This document shows, piece by piece, positions 24,601-34,335 of a DNA stretch of 64,000 nucleotides. Under the pieces are notes generated by a model, which was not told the DNA's origin, did no database searches, and was given only the letters and a program-made list of their open reading frames with translations. The stretch lies in contig OZ025258.1 in NCBI GenBank assembly GCA_964019135.1, positions 29,940,186-30,004,185 of the forward strand. The letters are read 5' to 3'. The stretch's first letter is position 1. Every line of letters begins with the position of its first letter. This stretch comes from Arenicola marina (Eukaryota; Annelida; Polychaeta; Arenicolidae). A program made the position numbers and the translations under genes.

Positions 24601-26997
24601 GGCAGGCTAAAGAAAAGAAAATGAAATATTGGTGTTTTAAGCCACCTTTTTCACATGAAGGCTACAGTGTGCCAAGTAATCTTCCGGGAAAATTATATTA
24701 AATTAAATTTAAACTTAAATTTAAACTTTTACTAGATGCAGAGGCCATGAACGATTATGCTTCGAATCTGGATACGTCTTTTGAGATGTTTCACAAATCG
24801 TTCATCGTGGAGATTCATAGGCTCGGTTTAGCTCGCGTATGCATGGCCTAAAACTTTATCCTAAATCCGATATCCTCCAGACAGGTTGCTAATATAAAAG
24901 AAAGTTGTATACCTTGGTATATAAAAATCATCGATGAACACTGGCTATTCACCGACCGAGACAAAATGACATGAGCTGACGAACCATGCTGGTTCAAACG
25001 CCACCGGTGGCTTGGGCCGTTTCATGCGTTCTTATCATTCTCTGAGGTTTAGCCCATCTTTGCACAGAGATGGCGTAAAGCACCATCCCATTCATTCTGT
25101 GACGCCTCCACCTGTATTTGCACTTATCTGAACATCTATGGTGTTTCTAGCTGAAGGCCTACCGAACCCTGGCCTGTGTCTGTGAAGACCAGTAGCACCA
25201 GTAGTGTACTAGTTACCACGCGGTGAATGCCTTTCTAGCATGATAATGCCTGTACTTCTCCACCCCTTTATCACTCGGCATCTACGGTAGCATATATTTC
25301 CATGCAAACTCTATAGTTAAATTAGAAAATACACCATTAACCAATTGCGTAAGCTTCTTCCCTGCTCTGGCCTTTCCTATGCGTGGCCCAGGGCTGTAGT
25401 GGTGGACGTGTGTTAACGATATAAATGTTCCCGATGTTAAAGTGTGTAAACTGAATTACGTAGTGCTGTGTAGACTGCCGTGAACAAACATCTTTTGATC
25501 TATGGGACGTTAACTGGTGATGCTGTTCCTATGGGTGCTGTGTCCTTTACTGTGTGGCAAGTGACATCTGTCGAGTCAGTGCAATTTCATTGCAGAATGC
25601 CCTCTCGCCATGCCTGCCTTGGCGTTCTACCAACAAGCTTGTTTCCATGATTGCATCATCAACTATAGGACGTTTATAATAATGTTTCTAGTTGGTTTGC
25701 AGTATCTTACTTCCTTACTGTATATCTTAGTAGATGAGTAGAGAACACACTTCTTATTCCACCGCCACATGTATGGGTCACCCCAAGGCCCAGTAGGTAT
25801 CGTTTGGGCTGTTGTCGGCGACCGGTACGTGGTTCGAATCCCACCTGTGTCTTTGTGCAGGATAAAGATCTTTTTTCGCAAAGAGTAGGGGGATACCACC
25901 GCTGACATGCATGGCTCTTCTCTACCTTAACCCTCCCCAGTGTCGCGATAAGCCAAATAGGGGTTACTGGCCAAAAAATGTAGCACAGTGCAGGTGGGCG
26001 ACTAGACGGGCCATTTAAATCTATAACCACCATTCGTTTGTGCGTGACGTCATGTTTCATTGTTCTACGCAGTCACTATGGCAACGATTGACTAAAAATG
26101 AAGCGGCCACAGGGCGGTTTGGGGCAGATTACACAATTTTAATCGCCGTCACATGTAATGATAATGTACTAGTTAACATGATCATCAACTCTTAATATTC
26201 CGCAATCTGCCATTGCATCTTGTTTAGATCCCAATTTCTGGTGTCCGTTCCAGTTATTTCGTGTTTTGCCTCCGCTTATATTTTCTTGTTTTGTGACCCG
26301 TACTACTGACTCGATATCCGTCGTTCATACTCCCGTTATGATCGGCTACGACTGAGACCCCATTCGGTCCCTCTGGTCCACTTATTTTTTGAGGTAGATG
26401 TGTACAATATCTATTGGCCAATGATCTCGTCATAATTTGCTGCGACGGAGACCCAGTTCTGTCTCGCATGCCTCATTGTACCTTTTGTACCTGTAGTACT
26501 TGCGGTGTGGCATAATCTCTGGTGTTTGTAATGCTCTTGTTTTATCCCCTACAGCAAGCTGAAGCGGGACTCAAGCCCTAACTTCGACGGCCTCATGGAC
26601 CAGGACAAACTGCTGCAGCAAAAGGATGAGGAGGTAAGGAGCGGGGGATGGCAGGGCACTTCCTGGGAGCGTTACAGAGAAGCTGTTTATTGCGATCGGG
26701 GTTGGGTCGGTCGGTCTAGCAGCGCTATATGATGGTCCTTCATCCCCACGTCGTCCAGGTCCTCTATGCGGAAATAACACCAGTTCATTCCTATGTTCTA
26801 TTAATTAAATGTTAAAGCTAAAACGAATTGCCAAAGTGTAATCTTTTTCATTCTGAGCCCAGGATAAAGGTATAGCTGACATATTTTTCTTGTGTTTCGG
26901 TATTTAGATACGGAAGATGCAGGAGATGCTAAGGAGGATGCAGGCGCAACTAACGGCAAACAATAAGACTAGTATCAACGGCCTTGGCAACCTTTGA
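10239..26997 (+). CDS. SEPTIN4: Septin, SEPT2 group (septin-4/5-like), with a giant N-terminal extension; 12 core exons
   Basis: Spliced CDS: 10239-12653, 14433-14526, 16985-17074, 19250-19373, 20171-20305, 20865-20982, 21604-21705, 22102-22198, 22692-22743, 23016-23120, 26555-26633, 26908-26997. All junctions are GT-AG and phases match, giving 1166 aa. Septins are GTPases that assemble into filaments at membranes and the cytokinetic cortex. Visible motifs: P-loop GESGLGKST (837-845), switch I region with Thr872, G3 DTPG (895-898), G4 AKSD (976-979), septin unique element around [16 protein letters not shown] (1044-1059), and a C-terminal [13 protein letters not shown] coiled-coil segment. 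The C-terminal part ([11 protein letters not shown]) resembles vertebrate SEPT4/5, so it is probably a co-orthologue of SEPT1/2/4/5; the symbol is a nearest-match label. The odd feature is the 805-residue disordered N-terminus, where septins usually total 350-500 aa. Lys and Thr of the catalytic sites are present, so GTP hydrolysis is expected. Confidence 0.9.
12654..14432 (+). other. Septin intron 1
   Basis: AT-richer sequence without exons that I can support. The last 300 bases are a TGACGTA-type tandem array that runs to within about 30 bp of the exon 2 acceptor. Confidence 0.7.
14120..14405 (+). repeat. Two adjoining TGACGTA-based tandem arrays
   Basis: 14120-14275 is an 11-bp array alternating TGACGTATATA and TGACGTATGTA. 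14326-14402 is a 21-bp array (TGATGTATGATGACGTATCTA), about four copies. Both share a half-CRE core. They replace the normal space for branch point and pyrimidine tract, leaving only TTCCCTCTCTGCCTTAG before exon 2. Confidence 0.9.
14433..14526 (+). CDS. SEPTIN4: Septin exon 2
   Basis: Acceptor CTGCCTTAG, donor GTAAGT, phase 0 to 1. It encodes residues 806-836: an acidic DDDE, then [19 protein letters not shown] and FTVMVV. This is the septin polybasic entry and first strand of the G domain. Confidence 0.95.
14527..16984 (+). other. Septin intron 2
   Basis: No supported exon. It contains a long poly-G run (15491-15511), a pyrimidine-rich patch with CCATC/CTAT repeats (14890-14970), and two TGACGTCA palindromes near 16042 and 16063. 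Confidence 0.7.
16985..17074 (+). CDS. SEPTIN4: Septin exon 3 (P-loop)
   Basis: Acceptor GGCGACAG, donor GTGAGT, phase 1 to 1. Together with the last base of exon 2 it encodes [20 protein letters not shown], the nucleotide-binding P-loop and helix 1 (residues 837-856). Confidence 0.96.
17075..19249 (+). other. Septin intron 3
   Basis: It includes a 28-bp minisatellite (17297-17396, about four copies with CAACGTCGCCGTAACTGTGAG) and a purine-rich 32-bp minisatellite (18520-18640, about four copies with GGCCAGAAGGGCACGAACT). A G-rich patch lies at 18770-18805. No exon was found. Confidence 0.65.
19250..19373 (+). CDS. SEPTIN4: Septin exon 4 (switch I and G3)
   Basis: Acceptor TTCTGCAG, donor GTACGT, phase 1 to 2. 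It encodes [18 protein letters not shown], then [22 protein letters not shown] at residues 895-898 is the G3 motif. Thr872 occupies the position of the switch I threonine needed for hydrolysis in SEPT2-group members. Confidence 0.95.
19391..19735 (+). repeat. 48-bp VNTR carrying CACGTG E-boxes, about 7 copies
   Basis: The array begins about 17 bases after the exon 4 donor. Each unit contains GGATCCCAGGCGGCGGCCAC and TTCCGGTCACGTGACG. Perfect CACGTG boxes fall exactly 48 bp apart at 19405, 19453, 19501, 19549, 19597, 19645 and 19693. Long ORFs on both strands are a consequence of the period being a multiple of 3. Confidence 0.95.
20171..20305 (+). CDS. SEPTIN4: Septin exon 5
   Basis: Acceptor TTGTTCAG, donor GTCAGT, phase 2 to 2. 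It encodes [19 protein letters not shown], then [20 protein letters not shown] and SPYGHG. The ESGLNRxxIxDNRVHCCxYFI stretch is a septin hallmark. Confidence 0.95.
20320..20720 (+). repeat. G-rich minisatellite in septin intron 5
   Basis: Irregular repeats of CTCTCACGGGGG, GGTCACACTCTCAC and similar G-tract blocks, ending in a poly-G run at 20695-20714. Runs of four or more G at short spacing make the + strand prone to G-quadruplex folding. Confidence 0.75.
20865..20982 (+). CDS. SEPTIN4: Septin exon 6 (G4 motif)
   Basis: Acceptor CCGTGCAG, donor GTAAGT, phase 2 to 0. It encodes [20 protein letters not shown], then [23 protein letters not shown] (976-979) is the G4 guanine-recognition motif; most septins have AKAD, so Ser replaces Ala at the tolerant position. 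Confidence 0.95.
21281..21458 (+). repeat. 89-bp tandem duplication in septin intron 6
   Basis: Two copies starting at 21281 and 21370 of a segment that opens GAAATTTATAGAATTGAGAA and contains GGCAGCTATCACGGCGGACT. The copies differ by a few substitutions. Confidence 0.85.
21604..21705 (+). CDS. SEPTIN4: Septin exon 7
   Basis: Acceptor GTCGCTGCAG, donor GTGAGT, phase 0 to 0, 34 codons: [20 protein letters not shown], then [14 protein letters not shown]. The acidic DSDEDEEF patch is typical of SEPT2-group septins. Confidence 0.95.
22102..22198 (+). CDS. SEPTIN4: Septin exon 8 (septin unique element)
   Basis: Acceptor TTCCGCAG, donor GTAAGC, phase 0 to 1. It encodes [20 protein letters not shown] and [12 protein letters not shown], the most conserved block of septins. 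It forms the NC-interface beta meander. Confidence 0.95.
22692..22743 (+). CDS. SEPTIN4: Septin exon 9 (52-bp small exon)
   Basis: A short exon that open-frame tracks miss. Acceptor TAACTTCAG, donor GTAAGT, phase 1 to 2. It encodes [18 protein letters not shown], which joins the YPWGIVE block to [10 protein letters not shown] exactly as in other septins. Confidence 0.93.
22861..22884. repeat. (AT)n microsatellite
   Basis: About 12 AT dinucleotides in septin intron 9. Confidence 0.9.
23016..23120 (+). CDS. SEPTIN4: Septin exon 10
   Basis: Acceptor CTCCCGCAG, donor GTACGT, phase 2 to 2. It encodes [20 protein letters not shown], then [21 protein letters not shown] and HYE are diagnostic of the last G-domain helices. 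Confidence 0.95.
23644..23685 (+). CDS. SEPTIN4: Candidate 42-bp cassette exon of the septin
   Basis: A T-rich tract and GACGACAG precede a 42-base segment followed by the donor GTACGG. It enters and leaves in phase 2, so it can be included or skipped without shifting frame. It would add [14 protein letters not shown] at the border between the G domain and the C-terminal region, and change the next residue from Asn to Ser. It is the only such candidate that I found in the 3.4-kb intron 23121-26554. It could also be an ordinary constitutive exon. Confidence 0.5.
23686..26554 (+). other. Septin intron between the cassette and exon 11
   Basis: It holds a tRNA-derived SINE (25790-25960), a near-palindromic AT stretch (24693-24730) and a TGACGTCA at 26046. 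I see no further exon with matching phase. Confidence 0.6.
25790..25960 (+). mobile_element. tRNA-derived SINE, copy 1
   Basis: A pol III B-box-like GGTTCGAATCC (25831-25841) sits about 45 bp before a body with GCAAAGAGTAGGGG, GCATGGCTCTTCTC and AGTGTCGCGATAAG. The same blocks occur in the same order and spacing at 34257-34327, which marks a dispersed family. The A box is poorly preserved. It is an insertion in a septin intron, in the sense direction. Confidence 0.6.
26555..26633 (+). CDS. SEPTIN4: Septin exon 11
   Basis: Acceptor CCCTACAG, donor GTAAGG, phase 2 to 0. It encodes [20 protein letters not shown], then QQKDEE. The KLxRxS linker and the KDEE lead into the C-terminal coiled coil, as in SEPT4/5. 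Confidence 0.93.
26908..26997 (+). CDS. SEPTIN4: Septin last coding exon
   Basis: Acceptor TATTTAG, stop TGA at 26995-26997. It encodes [15 protein letters not shown], a short coiled coil, and then a polar tail [12 protein letters not shown]. Confidence 0.94.
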   Translation: MRKMQEMLRRMQAQLTANNKTSINGLGNL

Positions 26998-29080
26998 CCT
27001 CATGACGTCACGAGTATGACGTCACATAAGTCAGCTTAGGGACACTCCAACAGAAGGCCACAGTGGAGTACTCTCATTCAACGGAGGGAGCCAATCAGAG
27101 CGACCGTTCCGTGTGACGTATTCTATGACGTGTCTCAGCCAATCTCCTCTACAAAGCAGCTATAGATGACGCCACGTGTTTAAGACTGGCGTGAATCAAC
27201 CAAACCTAAAACAGGACACTTTTTCTCGTTTCACTAGAGCGGCGAAAGCTGTTCCATGTGTATTTGATATGTACTTGCGCGTGGATATTATATTATATGA
27301 TATAATACATGATATAGTGATGTTATTTCTTCCGCTCGTTGGTACTTCCGTCGGCATTGGGGGACTAATGAACCTATGTTAAGTTGTGTGCATATTCCCT
27401 GGTGTTGGGCTGTGGAGTGACTGTGTTCTTCTGCGCCACCGCTGTGTGTCACCACCATCGACGGCGTCGTCTTGTCAGCTACTACAGGACATCGAATCTA
27501 GCATTTATATCATGTCGACCTGCATCATTTCCCTCGCGGCCTTGACGCCGATTTGACGATTTTAGTCGGACGTTCGAGTCGCTGTCAGTGTGCTTCGTTT
27601 GCACATTCCACGCACGGCACTCATGTATATCTGTGTATGTGTCTTCACACCAGGGTGTTTGATAAAACACGTGTAAGTTACTTCTATATCTTATTTTTTT
27701 AAACTTACATTTTACATATTATTGTTATGTAAATGGTCACTTTCGTTTGAGATTCATGGGGAGACTTGGGGAGGTGTTGTGGTTTGAATATGACGTGTTA
27801 CTCTTGGTACTTATCCGCCGGCTTTTCCTTAATTAAGTCGGTGGCCTTAAAGGGTATGATGTATATTGTCCTATCACACGTTGGCTGGCTGCCGTGGCTA
27901 GTTGCCATGGTTGGTTTCCATGACTGATGTTGGCGTCGCCTATCAGTAACTTACTTTTAGGGAAAAATGCACGCGCAGCGAGGTGAAATATTTGGTTGAA
28001 CTTCTTCATCAGATATCGCCATAACAACTCACTATGAGGGGGAGAGGGAGCGGGGTGGGGGTTGGGCGGGTGCGTATAAACCACGAGTGTCTGCCTTTGT
28101 TCGGTGTATACCGTTGTGTCTGGTGTTTAGTTACCGTACTTTTATGTGTTGTCGCTTTGTGGAAAGCTTATTAACTTATATCGGTTCGGAAGAAGAATAA
28201 GATATATTCCATAGTTGCTGAATGTAATGGTAGACGACGCAGGGGCTGACTCTGTAGACAGTCTGATCTTAGTACGTACCGAGGTCTAAGCGACGCCTTT
28301 CGTTATTATATTAGCATTTTCAGTTTCGAGGTCCCGTTTGTAAATTCACGACTTGTGCCCAATATAACGCAGACCGGTAGTTGGCTCTGACGTGTTTTGT
28401 TGCTTCACACATTAATCCTGAGACTATTGAATGAGACATGAATATTGTCGCCTTTGTGTTATATAATTAAGTCGTTAGCTGGCCGGTTTTCTTCAATTTA
28501 AGGTCTCGAGTGTGTTCTGCTTGACAAGTGGTGTTTGTCACTGGCTTTTCATGCTTTAGGTTTGAGCAAAGGTTTTATTAATATTATTATTATCCAACCC
28601 GTCATCACTAATATTGTTTCACCGTTGACGCTATATTCCGATAGGTCACGGAAATAATTAATTGGAGCATGTAAGCGCATGACGAGTATTTCACTGGTCA
28701 TGGTCGCTAAATGCCTTAATTGCTGCCAAGAATATTTGCTTTGTTAAAGAGTTTCTGCCCAGAAATACTAATAGTATTTTCTTAAGAACACGGATGTTTA
28801 TTTTTGCGCAATCATAAACGAATCAATTTCTTTTGTTGCGTGTATCAAAATTGAAATTTGTCTCTTGGCTTTATAACATGGCTATAATTTATATTATGTT
28901 TAAATACTTGCGAAGATTCGCCTCAAGTTACTTGCAACGTAGAAATATCTTAGTTTCGCTTTTTGTATTGTAAGCAAAAGGAATATTTTATTACATTTAA
29001 AATCTGCTGGCCCGATTTTATGTAGAATATATATACGTATCTACTAGTGACTCTTTAATAAAAACGGAAAATTTATGAAA
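26998..29080 (+). other. Probable septin 3'UTR
   Basis: AT-rich, no coding evidence. It contains TGACGTCA at 27002 and 27016. The first clear AATAAA after the stop is at 29057-29062, followed by a T/G-rich stretch, so a 3'UTR of about 2 kb is inferred. An earlier non-canonical polyadenylation site cannot be excluded. Confidence 0.5.
29057..29062 (+). terminator. Candidate poly(A) signal of the septin
   Basis: AATAAA, followed within 30-50 bases by TGATGTGTTTGGTTC, a plausible downstream GU-rich element. Confidence 0.45.
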
Positions 29081-29557
29081 TGATGTGTTTGGTTCTTTCT
29101 TTGAATATGTCGTTTACTTTGAAGCTTACGGATCAATGTAGGCTTGTTTCGCTTTAGAAGACGGGTTTAGGAGAACGTCTTATGAGAGTTTTTTTCCCTG
29201 TGACGTCACTATACTAAGCGTCCACACGTGTTGATTGCACATGGGCATTTTTTTATCGCGAGAACCCGCGCCCTTGGGCCGGGAATGTTACTGACGTGCG
29301 CCAGTATTAAAGACTCCCTGCTCTTGACGGCACTGTTTTTGGGTTCCGTCTTGGCAAATGTCTGCATTAAACGTTCGCACAATGGCAATATTGTTACCAA
29401 GTAGCTCACCAGATGGAAGCACAATTCACCACTGAACTGCAAAATGGCTCGTTAAAGGGCAGCACTACATTGTACTGCATTGTACTACATCGTTTTTTCA
29501 CCCAAAAGCAACGAGACCACTGGGCGAAAGATCTCTGCAAAGTATTAGTATTAGCAT

Positions 29558-29563
29558 TTTATT
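29558..29563 (-). terminator. Candidate poly(A) signal of TMEM45
   Basis: The minus-strand AATAAA (TTTATT on the + strand) lies about 250 bases past the TMEM45 stop at 29815. It and the septin signal face each other across about 500 bp, as expected for convergent genes. Confidence 0.45.
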
Positions 29564-29814
29564 TTTAACGTTTCTTGAGTGCTATGTTCCTGTTGTTTCG
29601 CTATGTCATCGGCATGAATAGAAGCCCACAAACACCCAATACATAGCCTGCAAATAAAAAAACCCATGGCAAGATAAAAATATACTATTTACATGAGAAT
29701 TGCGTGGACTAAATATTCATGGGACACACGTAGCCCATATATCAACATTAAAGCGGCTGGTTTGCGAACTTCTGTATGTTACATCCATCTGGTAAGTACA
29801 ACTCCAGGAAGAGT

Positions 29815-30795
29815 TTACAACGACTGATCTGATTGGTCACTTTGGTCTTCCTTGATCTCGCCACCGGGAACGAGACTAACACGCGAGGCGTCGGAGTCCG
29901 AATCCTCGTCGTCGGTGGCGCTGGGCAGGGTCCTCGTGGGGAAGGTGCAGGGGGTGGGGAGTCTGGCGCGCACCTTCAGGTCCTTGAGGGCCGGGTCCAC
30001 GCCCAGCTGATACTCCACGTCCCGGTCCAGGCGGCGGCAATGTCGCCGATAGGAGAAGTGACAGAACATGTAGAGTCCCAAGAGGAAGATGAAGGCGCCA
30101 GCGCAGTGCCAAGCGAACACCATGACGATGAGATGGAGGTCATCAGTGTCTCCGTCCAGCCAGTGCTTCATCCCGGGGAGCGGCGGGTACAGCATAAAGC
30201 CCGCCGTCAGGAACCACACCCCCTGCAGGAACACCAGGTACGCACGGCACAAGGTCAAGGTCAGGCAGCGGTTATACTTCGCCTCCAGAGGAACCACTAT
30301 TGCGCATGCGCCGATGACGTAGACGAGTAACCGGTGGACGAGGACGTCGATTTCGGATCGGCCGTGCAAGTGGAAGCTGAAGAGAAGGCCTTCGACCACG
30401 AAGGCCAGGCTGGAGGCCATGTAATCGATCCCATAGGGCAGGGATCTGCTGACCCCGCGATAGGTCAGCACATCCAGAATCCCGGAGATTAAGAACGCGC
30501 TGTACATTGTGGCGTGCTGCAAGTCGCCCATGTATATAAACCAGTCCGCCTTCCCAAATCCCGTGGCGGCGAACAGTTCTCCGGCCACGCCGATAGATAA
30601 GACAATGACCTTGATCGCGCCCTCTATCGGCCAGCGAGACAAACGCCCCGTGGGAACGGGGAACGTCATTGTGCTGAAGAATGGGATTTTGCTTTGTTGG
30701 CATAGCAACAATCTCCTTGGTGCTTGTGTTGTCCACCACAAGCCAAGCAAGGCGGCGATACTTCCCGGAAGGGCGTGACCTTGAAATGACCCCAT
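29815..30795 (-). CDS. TMEM45: TMEM45 family multipass membrane protein (DUF716)
   Basis: The ATG at 30795 gives 326 aa; an upstream in-frame GTG at 30798 is not needed. The start MGSFQGHALPG and the motifs HATMYSAFLISGILD (94-108) and FHLHGR (141-146) are typical of TMEM45A/B-type proteins. About seven hydrophobic segments lie near residues 9-22, 58-80, 90-110, 124-143, 151-171, 178-205 and 220-246. Family members are membrane proteins of the Golgi or other endomembranes with poorly defined biochemical function. The protein is longer than the usual 275 aa through a hydrophilic tail with DDEDSDSD and EDQSDQSDQ. The CDS has no intron. An acceptor-like TCTCTTTCAG ends at 30837 on the minus strand, so a separate 5'UTR exon is likely. 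Confidence 0.92.
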   Translation of the reverse strand: MGSFQGHALPGSIAALLGLWWTTQAPRRLLLCQQSKIPFFSTMTFPVPTGRLSRWPIEGAIKVIVLSIGVAGELFAATGFGKADWFIYMGDLQHATMYSAFLISGILDVLTYRGVSRSLPYGIDYMASSLAFVVEGLLFSFHLHGRSEIDVLVHRLLVYVIGACAIVVPLEAKYNRCLTLTLCRAYLVFLQGVWFLTAGFMLYPPLPGMKHWLDGDTDDLHLIVMVFAWHCAGAFIFLLGLYMFCHFSYRRHCRRLDRDVEYQLGVDPALKDLKVRARLPTPCTFPTRTLPSATDDEDSDSDASRVSLVPGGEIKEDQSDQSDQSL

Positions 30796-30837
30796 CACGG
30801 AAGGTTACTTTAGGATGAACCTGCTAAATATGTATTC

Positions 30838-33800
30838 TGAAAGAGACAAAGCATGCATTATGGTCTATTGTTAGGCGAGTCTAATAGAGTCTGTGAGTGA
30901 AATGTATTTACCGGAATATGAAATGTGGTATGTGTCATGCCTTAGCACAGATGTAAGCGGTTGGACTGTCAGTCAGGTCGGCCGTATTCCTAACATAATC
31001 ATAACCTAACCTAACCATAAACCCAACATACATTGTAAAACCATTGTAAAACCATTCGCCGCGCATGCGCACACGTCAGCCGGACACTTTATCACGCCGG
31101 ACAGGTTATCATTGCCACACCGGTTCCGCTTGACGATACGTCTGTTAGAACCCAAAACGTCAGACCTAAGTAGAATGAAATACACAGTTTTAAGTTTGAC
31201 TTCAACCATCTCGGTTATCGACCACAGAAACCGGCGTAACGTTTCTGAAGGAGACAGGACACGGCCACTTGGGGTTAATTAAGGAAGTTAATAATTGGCA
31301 TGCAATTAGTGATCTCTTGGGAACTTCGCAAATAAGGCCCAGGAAAATAAGGATATCTAAGGTTTCTAGGACTAGAACGTTTAAAAGGATAAACCCATAC
31401 GGGCCATAGGGAAGGGGGAGGAGGGGGGGGGGCGATACCCCATATTCCATCGTTTATGAAAGCACTTATAAAAATCTGAAACTGAAGAGTTACGGTATTC
31501 ATACCCCCTTCAACAGACACGGCGATCGAGGCACAGTCTGAAACTATACAATTGCTCCCGGATGGCGCAGGCCGTGTGGAGGCCTTAGATGGTAGGCCCC
31601 CTATGAAGTTTTCGTCACTATTGACATTTGGGGTTCTTAAAATACGTCAACCCCTATTAGGTATCACGGTAAGCACATCGCTACAAGTCGAGGCTTTGGC
31701 ATGGACTAAGGGAAGAGATCGTTGTCAGTTGATGAGGTTTAGGTGAGTGTGAGAGGGGCGATGGGTATACCTATGGCACACATCTAATGGTTGTCCGTAT
31801 AGTCACGGAAACGATATTAGTTTCAGCAATTCTTAGATATACGTATGCTTTTTTGACAATGACCGTCGCTTGGCCCACTGTTGGGTTTGCTCAGGTCAAA
31901 TCAAGTCAAACGCATTCAAATAACTCTTACATCACTCACGCTGTGGCGCCACCGTTCACCAGATTTTCTCAGATGAAGTTTTTCAATGCTGGATTTTCTG
32001 CCAACTGGTTGTACAATAACAAACGCGACCTTGACCGTCTCGCTCAGTGATTCTGACAAGACGCAGTCAATAAATACATCGTATACTGGTACACGGCAGA
32101 CACGCGAAGGTATAATGCTGGTGCGATAAACAACTTACCCTGCCTGTGTGTACATCTCAAGTCTCGCCAACGACTACTTGTAGTCCAGGTAACTGTATGT
32201 GCATCACCATCGCAGCGTAAATGAGACACTGATTACATTCAGTAAGTTAGGTTCATAGTAGCTTCTTCACTGCTTCCAACACACACAAGATAGTTGGGAG
32301 TCCGCTTGAACAATGCATGTCCACATGTCAAACCGCACGTCCGCAGCTGGCTCCCTCCCGCTGTATGTTGTAAACACAGCAGTGTGGGACACGGGCCAGT
32401 CGCTACTGTCGTGTCGTGCAAAGCGATTGGCCTGTATTCGGGCCATGACTACAGGTGCAGGACTGTCCACTGTCTCACAGGTGTGGTGTTGAGATGTGAT
32501 GTTGGGGCTCAACTAATGCGGTTACAGCAGGAGATGGTACTTTGAACCCGCAATACAGATAAGGAAATCAGACGTCTACTAGGCCTAACGCGTGAACCAC
32601 GACCCGGCCACTGTAAGAAATATGTAAAGCTGGCCCTTAGTTAAGTTTGGCTTCTCTCTGCCAAACACTGACCCGGTTATCCCGGTTGACTGCGCGGGCC
32701 AACACATATTTCTCTTGTGCAACACAGCCTGGCAGCTTGAATGATGGCGAATTTATGTTTTCAAACGGCCGTTCTTACTTTGCAAATAAAAAGTAAATGC
32801 CTGATTTATGGCTTTTCTCTGTGGACGCATGTCTGTATATATATATGTTTTTGCCCTGCTCGACGACATTACAAAGGATACTAGTGTGTAACTAGAAACA
32901 TAAACGTTGTTATGTCTTGCCCTTGTGATTTAGTACATTATAACTGTAATATTTAGAAATAGGGTAGAAGTATTTTGCAGTGACTAGTTATCTTATCGAT
33001 TATTTATTTGCACATTAATTAAATAATAAGATTCATTAACTTTTATTTTAAGCGGTCTAAATGGCTTTGCTGCCTTGTAGCGGTATTCCCTTTCCATTTG
33101 GACAAACACTAGCATGTGACATGAGCCTTGTGTATTTAACTCGTGTTGGACACATTTCTCAGTTTTACTTGTGCAAGATTTATTTTTGTTGTTGCACCTT
33201 TAAGAACGATTTTAATAAATTAATGCATTGGTTTTAATGATGATCGCCAATCTAGAATATGTTGGTGCGCTGTTCAAGCTCTACATCAATGGGCGCGTTA
33301 TGACCCTTAGTATATCATAATATATAATACATAATATAGGACACTAAAACTAGTAACTAATAAAATATATCGCCCAATTGCCAAACATGGATCACTCCCT
33401 AATTGTCTAAACTTAAAGTGGAAGCCAATTCCGGCCGTAAGGGCCGTGCCAATGAGAGAATGTAGTCTAAAGATACGTTTTCATACAGAAAAAAAAATAT
33501 AGTTACGAATTCGCTCATAAAATATGCTTAAACCCCCTATTTTCGCCCATAAGTGTACTTTCGGTGGGCGCAGACATATAATTCCCCGTGGGTTCCTATC
33601 AGCCAATGAGAATGACGGACACTACGCGGGTCACTACGTCACGGTGTTGGCTTTCCCTTTAACAATGTTTATTCAATTTAGTTTAAATTAAGTTTGAGAT
33701 CAAGCCTAGCAGCGGTTGAAACTCGAGGCTCGTCCGATATGGACTGTGACTGAATATCGTGTATCGGGAGTCACGATCACTGTAATGGGAAGGTACGTTG

Positions 33801-34140
33801 TAAGCCTTCTGTGTAGAAATCTAGTGGGTCATATGTGTAAGTTAATGTCCGAGGAACACGACATTACCGGATAATTATAGAGTCCGAGGGCGAAGCCCGA
33901 GGACCCATTGTAATCCGGTAATGTCGTTTTCCGAGGGCACTAACGTATGTAAATTCCACGTCCTAATGACTCAAACACACTATATTACAGAAAAATAATG
34001 TCATGAGAGAACATGAGAGTGATCTCATCCGTGACGTCAGTGACGTCATCAGTGGATTTTACCTTAAGTACAAGACTCATCTACTTTTTCAGACGTCACC
34101 CTATGGCCTAGTTCGCTTATTGGCGCGTATGCTATCAAAG
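30838..34140. other. Intergenic DNA upstream of TMEM45
   Basis: No frame in this stretch shows a family signature. It probably contains the TMEM45 promoter and a 5'UTR exon on the minus strand. Other content is AT-rich filler and the hairpin element at 33846-33945. Confidence 0.55.
33846..33945. repeat. Hairpin-forming palindromic element of about 100 bp
   Basis: The left arm ACGACATTACCGGAT (33858-33872) is mirrored by ATCCGGTAATGTCGT (33913-33927). The similarity extends outward through CCGAGG on each side. Between the arms lies a second stem-like core, GTCCGAGGGCGAAGCCCGAGGAC interrupted by GAA (33882-33904). This looks like a small non-autonomous DNA element or foldback repeat. Confidence 0.65.
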
Positions 34141-34335
34141 ATATATTAGTACACCAGTATCTTTGATGCTATGCTAGGTCAGCCCAAGCGGCCGGTGCGT
34201 GGTTCGAACCCCACATATGCAGACTACGTATGTGCAAAATAAAAAGAAGATGTTTTCGCCAAGAGTAGGGTTACCCTCTGAGACATGGCTTCTCTCTATC
34301 TGAACTCTTCCCATTGTCGCGATATGACACGCAGA
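34141..34335 (+). mobile_element. tRNA-derived SINE, copy 2
   Basis: The B box GGTTCGAACCC (34201-34211) is preceded by TCAGCCCAAGCGGCCGGTGCG. The body carries CGCCAAGAGTAGGG, GACATGGCTTCTCT and ATTGTCGCGATATG, collinear with the copy at 25790-25960. The two copies have many substitutions, so neither looks newly inserted. Confidence 0.6.

Noticed and set aside
25825..25845. tRNA gene
   Set aside because: Only a B-box and weak surroundings. No cloverleaf can be closed, and the downstream block is shared with 34257-34327, so it is a SINE.
29833..30330. 165-codon ORF opposite TMEM45
   Set aside because: Antisense shadow of a clear membrane protein.
31003..31018. CCTAACCTAACC telomere-like word
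   Set aside because: Only two to three units; too short to be an interstitial telomere.
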